Shown here in pieces: positions 60,949-64,000 of a stretch of DNA of 64,000 bases. The notes beneath the pieces were generated by a model. That model saw only the letters and a program-made list of their open reading frames with translations. It made no database searches and had not been told where the DNA came from. How positions within the stretch are numbered: position 1 is the first letter of the stretch; each line of letters opens with the position of its first letter. Source of the stretch: an uncultured bacterium (lineage in GTDB: Bacteria; Pseudomonadota; Alphaproteobacteria; Sphingomonadales; Sphingomonadaceae); assembly GCA_903884945.1 (NCBI GenBank), contig CAISGR010000311.1, positions 1 to 64,000 on the forward strand. The letters are read 5' to 3'. The translations under genes and the position numbers were made by a program.

Positions 60949-61665
60949 ATGCGCCCATCCGGCCGCGCCCCCGATCAGATGCGCACGATCACGATCGAGC
61001 CGCATTTCACCCGCCATGCCGAAGGCTCCGTGCTGATCGGCTTCGGCGACACCAAGGTGCTGGTGACGGCAAGCGTCGAAGAGCGGCTTCCACCCTGGCT
61101 GCGTGGCAAGGGCGAGGGCTGGGTGACGGCTGAATATGGCATGCTGCCGCGCGCGACGCATACGCGGGGCAGCCGTGAGGCGGCCAAGGGCAAGCAGTCC
61201 GGCCGCACCCAGGAAATCCAGCGGCTGATCGGCCGAAGCCTTCGCGCCGTGACCGACCTGAAGCTCCTCGGCGAGCGCCAGATCACGCTCGACTGCGACG
61301 TGATCCAGGCTGACGGGGGCACCCGCACTGCCTCGATCTCCGGCGCCTGGGTTGCACTGCGCCTCGCGATCAACGGGCTGATGGCCGAAGGCAAGCTCAC
61401 CGCCGACCCGCTGACCCAGAAGGTCGCTGCGATCTCCTGCGGCATCTACCAGGGCACCCCCGTGCTCGATCTCGATTATGATGAGGATTCGAACGCCGAC
61501 GCGGACGCCAATTTCGTCCTGCTCGAAAACGGCAACATCGCGGAGGCGCAGGCCACCGCCGAGGGCGCGACCTATGACGAGGAGGCGCTGCTGCGCCTGC
61601 TCCGGCTTGCCCGGATCGGCTGCGCGGACATCTTTGCGGCCCAGGCGAAGGCGGTCGCAAAATGA
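60949..61665 (+). CDS. rph: Ribonuclease PH
   Basis: The 238-residue protein matches RNase PH throughout: MRPSGRAPDQMRTITIEPHF, GFGDTKVLVTASVEE, GEGWVTAEYGMLPRATHTR, GRSLRAVTDL and DCDVIQADGGTRTASI. It is a phosphorolytic 3' exonuclease that trims tRNA precursors and assembles as a hexamer. The start at 60949 follows AGGAG; upstream in-frame codons are excluded. Its stop overlaps rdgB (ATGA). Confidence 0.97.
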   Translation: MRPSGRAPDQMRTITIEPHFTRHAEGSVLIGFGDTKVLVTASVEERLPPWLRGKGEGWVTAEYGMLPRATHTRGSREAAKGKQSGRTQEIQRLIGRSLRAVTDLKLLGERQITLDCDVIQADGGTRTASISGAWVALRLAINGLMAEGKLTADPLTQKVAAISCGIYQGTPVLDLDYDEDSNADADANFVLLENGNIAEAQATAEGATYDEEALLRLLRLARIGCADIFAAQAKAVAK

Positions 61666-62282
61666 CCGAGGTGCCCCCGCAGGCGATCCGCAAGCTCGCG
61701 CCGGGCAAGCTCGTCATCGCCAGCCACAATCCCGGCAAGGTACGCGAAATCCTCGAGATGCTCGGGCCCTATGGGATCGAGCCGGTGTCGGCGGCCGAGC
61801 TCGATCTACCCGAGCCCGAGGAAACAGGCACGACCTTCCTCGCCAATGCCGAATTGAAGGCGCTTCAGGCTGCGGACCTCACTGGCCTGCCCGCACTGGC
61901 GGATGACAGCGGGTTGTGTGTCGATGCGCTGGGCGGCGAGCCGGGAATCTTCTCGGCGCGCTGGGCGGGCGAAACCAAGGACTTCCGCGTGGCGATGCAG
62001 CGCGTGAACGATGCGATCGAGGCGACCGGCCCCAACGCCAGCCGCGACGCACATTTCATGTGCGTGCTCGCGCTGGCCTGGCCGGACGGACATGTCGAAT
62101 GGTTCGAAGGACGCGTCGACGGCACGCTCGTCTGGCCGCCACGCGGCACCGGGGGGTTCGGCTACAACCCGATCTTCGTTCCAGAGGGCTGCGACCAGAC
62201 CTTTGCCGAGATGCCGGACGCGAAAAAGGCGATCAGCCACCGTGCCCGGGCGTTCGAGGAAATGATGGCGGCGGTTCTCTGA
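61662..62282 (+). CDS. rdgB: Non-canonical purine NTP pyrophosphatase (RdgB/HAM1)
   Basis: The 206-residue protein has the SHNPGK nucleotide motif, ETGTTFLANAELKA, the catalytic ADDSGLCVDALGG, GIFSARWAG and GGFGYNPIF followed by ISHRARA. It removes dITP and XTP from the nucleotide pool. It is coupled to rph by a 4-base ATGA overlap. It is convergent with the CAP lipoprotein gene, 7 bases away. Confidence 0.97.
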   Translation: MTEVPPQAIRKLAPGKLVIASHNPGKVREILEMLGPYGIEPVSAAELDLPEPEETGTTFLANAELKALQAADLTGLPALADDSGLCVDALGGEPGIFSARWAGETKDFRVAMQRVNDAIEATGPNASRDAHFMCVLALAWPDGHVEWFEGRVDGTLVWPPRGTGGFGYNPIFVPEGCDQTFAEMPDAKKAISHRARAFEEMMAAVL

Positions 62283-62289
62283 GGAGACG

Positions 62290-62838
62290 TCAGGTCGCCA
62301 GTTGACCCACGACATTGCCCGGCGGGGTATAGCGACAGACCAGATAGTCGTCGGTCGGGCTGCTCGCGATCGCGCAACCGAAGGCGGTGGAGTTGCGCCA
62401 GATGATCTGGGTGTAGTGGGCGACATCTTCCCAGCGGCCGCTGGTACTGAAGTTCGGCGTGGGCTCGGGGCGATAAAAGCGGATCTCGTCGACCCAGTGA
62501 GCCATCATCTCCTCGTAGAGATAGGCGCCGCGCGTACCGGTCCACAGATTTTCGCCCTGCCGCCCTTCCCGCTCCGGCTGCCTTGAATGTTCGAACCGGC
62601 CACTTGCCGCCAGCGCGCGCGCATAGCTCTTCGCATCGGCCGCCAGTGCTGCGTCCCAGACCAGGGGCGGCACGCCGGCACGGGCGCGGGCGGCGTTATG
62701 ACCCTCGATCATCACACGACGCAGCAGCGCGTCGCCGCGCGGTGCCTCGCCGGAGAAGCTGCGCGGCTCGACAACGCGTTGCGGCTCCGTCGCCGAACAG
62801 CCCGCGAGCATCGCCAGAGCAATCAACAGATACCGCAT
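62290..62838 (-). CDS. CAP/SCP-domain lipoprotein
   Basis: The 182-residue protein has a lipoprotein signal peptide with lipobox LAGC (C14) and a CAP domain: IEGHNAARARAGVPPLVWDA, FEHSRQPEREGRQGENLWTG, AHYTQIIWRNSTAFGCAI and YLVCRYTPPGNVVGQ. The tetrad His/Glu residues of CAP proteins are visible (H in GHN/EHS, E in GENL, H in AHYTQ). Secreted CAP proteins have varied, often unknown roles (lipid binding, envelope). The start at 62838 follows GAGGGAAG. Confidence 0.9.
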   Translation of the reverse strand: MRYLLIALAMLAGCSATEPQRVVEPRSFSGEAPRGDALLRRVMIEGHNAARARAGVPPLVWDAALAADAKSYARALAASGRFEHSRQPEREGRQGENLWTGTRGAYLYEEMMAHWVDEIRFYRPEPTPNFSTSGRWEDVAHYTQIIWRNSTAFGCAIASSPTDDYLVCRYTPPGNVVGQLAT

Positions 62839-62876
62839 CTTCCCTCGCCTCGTTGCCCCCCTCATATGGGGGACGC

Positions 62877-64000
62877 ATGAACGATCCCGAAACGCCGCCG
62901 CTCGCGCTTTATGTCCATTGGCCGTTCTGCGTGTCGAAATGCCCCTATTGCGACTTCAACAGCCATGTTCGCGAGGACGTGGACCAGGCCGCATGGCGCG
63001 CCGCGCTACTCGCCGATCTCGCTCATGAGGCGGCACAGTTGCCGGGGCGGACGCTCGGATCGATCTTCTTCGGCGGCGGCACGCCCTCGCTGATGCCCCC
63101 GGAAACCGTCGCTGCGGTGATCGACGTCGCGGGCCGCGCCTGGGATTTTACACCCGATATCGAGATCACGCTCGAGGCCAACCCCTCGTCGGTGGAGGCG
63201 GCGCGCTTTGTCGATATTGCTGCGGCGGGGGTCAACCGGGTCTCGCTCGGCCTGCAAGCATTGGACGATGAAGCCCTGAAGTTCCTCGGGCGGGCGCATG
63301 GCGTGACGGAGGGGCTGGCCGCCCTGGACACGGCCCAGCGCGCCTTTTCCCGGGTGAGCTTCGACCTGATCTATGCCCGACCCGAACAGCGCCTTTCCGA
63401 CTGGGAGGTCGAACTCGGCCGCGCAATCGGCTTCGGCACCGAGCATCTGTCGCTGTACCAGCTCACGATCGAACCCGGCACGCGCTTCGCGACCGAGGCG
63501 GCGGCGGGGCGGATCGTCATCCCCGACGGCGACAGCGCTGCCGACCTGTTCGAGGCAACGCGCTCGATGACGGCCGCGGCGGGAATCCCGGCCTATGAGA
63601 TCTCCAATCACGCCCGCGCCGGGGCCGAAAGCCGACACAATCTGACCTATTGGCGCTACCGCGACTATGCCGGTATCGGCCCGGGTGCGCACGGGCGGCG
63701 CGGAGGGCTGGCGACGGTGCGCCGGAAAAAGCCGGAAAACTGGATGACGGCGATCGCGCGCAACCAGCACGGCATCGAGATCGAAGAACCGCTCGCCCCG
63801 CACACCCGCGCGACCGAAGCGCTGTTGATGGGGCTCAGGTTGCGCGAAGGTGTCGACCTGGCGCGCATCGCCCGGCTCGGAGAAACTAGCGTCGAGAAGC
63901 TCATCGACTGGCCCGCAGCGACCCTGCTCGGTCGACAGGGGTTGCTGACGCACACCGGCGATCGGTTGCACGTCACCGATGCCGGAATGCTGTTACTCGA
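62877..64000 (+). CDS. hemW: HemW-type radical SAM haem chaperone, partial at window end
   Basis: The 374 residues visible before the window ends match HemW/HemN-like proteins. The [4Fe-4S] motif is C18-VSK-C22-PY-C25, followed by FFGGGTPSL, EANPSSV, GVNRVSLGLQALDD, YEISNHAR and NLTYWRYRDYAGIGPGAHG. HemW proteins bind haem and deliver it, while HemN is coproporphyrinogen dehydrogenase; the C-terminal HemW domain (LLMGLRLREGVDL) is present and the rest is cut off. The start at 62877 follows GGGGGA. It is divergent from the CAP lipoprotein gene. Confidence 0.93.
   Translation, partial: MNDPETPPLALYVHWPFCVSKCPYCDFNSHVREDVDQAAWRAALLADLAHEAAQLPGRTLGSIFFGGGTPSLMPPETVAAVIDVAGRAWDFTPDIEITLEANPSSVEAARFVDIAAAGVNRVSLGLQALDDEALKFLGRAHGVTEGLAALDTAQRAFSRVSFDLIYARPEQRLSDWEVELGRAIGFGTEHLSLYQLTIEPGTRFATEAAAGRIVIPDGDSAADLFEATRSMTAAAGIPAYEISNHARAGAESRHNLTYWRYRDYAGIGPGAHGRRGGLATVRRKKPENWMTAIARNQHGIEIEEPLAPHTRATEALLMGLRLREGVDLARIARLGETSVEKLIDWPAATLLGRQGLLTHTGDRLHVTDAGMLLL

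Overview
The window is high-GC, densely packed chromosomal DNA from an alphaproteobacterium, most likely a sphingomonad (Sphingomonas or a close relative). The assignment is inferred from gene content and order: rpmH-rnpA-yidD-yidC-engB, the hrcA-grpE / rph-rdgB-hemW neighbourhood, a MucR/Ros regulator, an intracellular PHB depolymerase, two TonB-dependent receptors, several glutathione S-transferases and a DUF6607 protein beside a haem-type receptor. No rRNA, IS element, integrase or CRISPR array was seen. One tRNA, tRNA-Leu(CAA), is present.

Region 1 (0-30 kb) is mostly acyl-CoA, polyester and lipid metabolism with housekeeping genes. It holds a MaoC dehydratase-thiolase pair, a degenerate glucokinase-like protein, a PHB depolymerase, an ABC exporter, a saccharopine-dehydrogenase-like reductase, RNase R behind two small paralogues, a TonB receptor, a two-subunit acyl-CoA dehydrogenase and a lone flagellin gene. 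These are followed by an MFS pump, GST and SDR genes, an acyl-CoA synthetase-thioesterase pair, a secreted EF-hand protein beside a two-component system, and an ABC-F ATPase. An AT-rich stretch and the tRNA-Leu gene close the region.

Region 2 (30-45.4 kb) is more accessory. It has a MucR-family regulator lacking zinc cysteines, a DUF805 membrane protein, a cytosolic-looking sulfatase, and a Fur-box-controlled haem receptor with its DUF6607 partner. Then comes a same-strand cluster at 38.5-44.6 kb: a phage-tail-collar protein, an unrecognised 501-residue Ser-rich protein, a DNase-I-fold (EEP) enzyme with a Pro/Ser tail, a DUF6265 protein and a cPLA2/phospholipase-B-like lipase. Two long gene-free stretches (30.1-30.8 and 44.6-45.5 kb) flank parts of it. 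This cluster is the best candidate here for an undescribed system.

Region 3 (45.4-64 kb) is largely core: comM, a PGPGW membrane protein, rpmH-rnpA-yidD-yidC-engB, a GST, a cupin divergent from dapE, thrC, grpE, hrcA, rph, rdgB, a CAP-domain lipoprotein and hemW (cut by the window end). Two non-core genes stand out: a six- to seven-helix membrane protein fused to a complete SET methyltransferase domain, and a large multi-PAS/GAF hybrid histidine kinase.

Regulatory signals read by eye include a Fur-type palindrome before the haem receptor, a sigma-28-like promoter before flagellin, a GCGACA-N4-GCGACA direct repeat shared by two secreted-protein genes (one beside the two-component system), a palindrome abutting the SET gene start, and many GC-rich intergenic hairpins.
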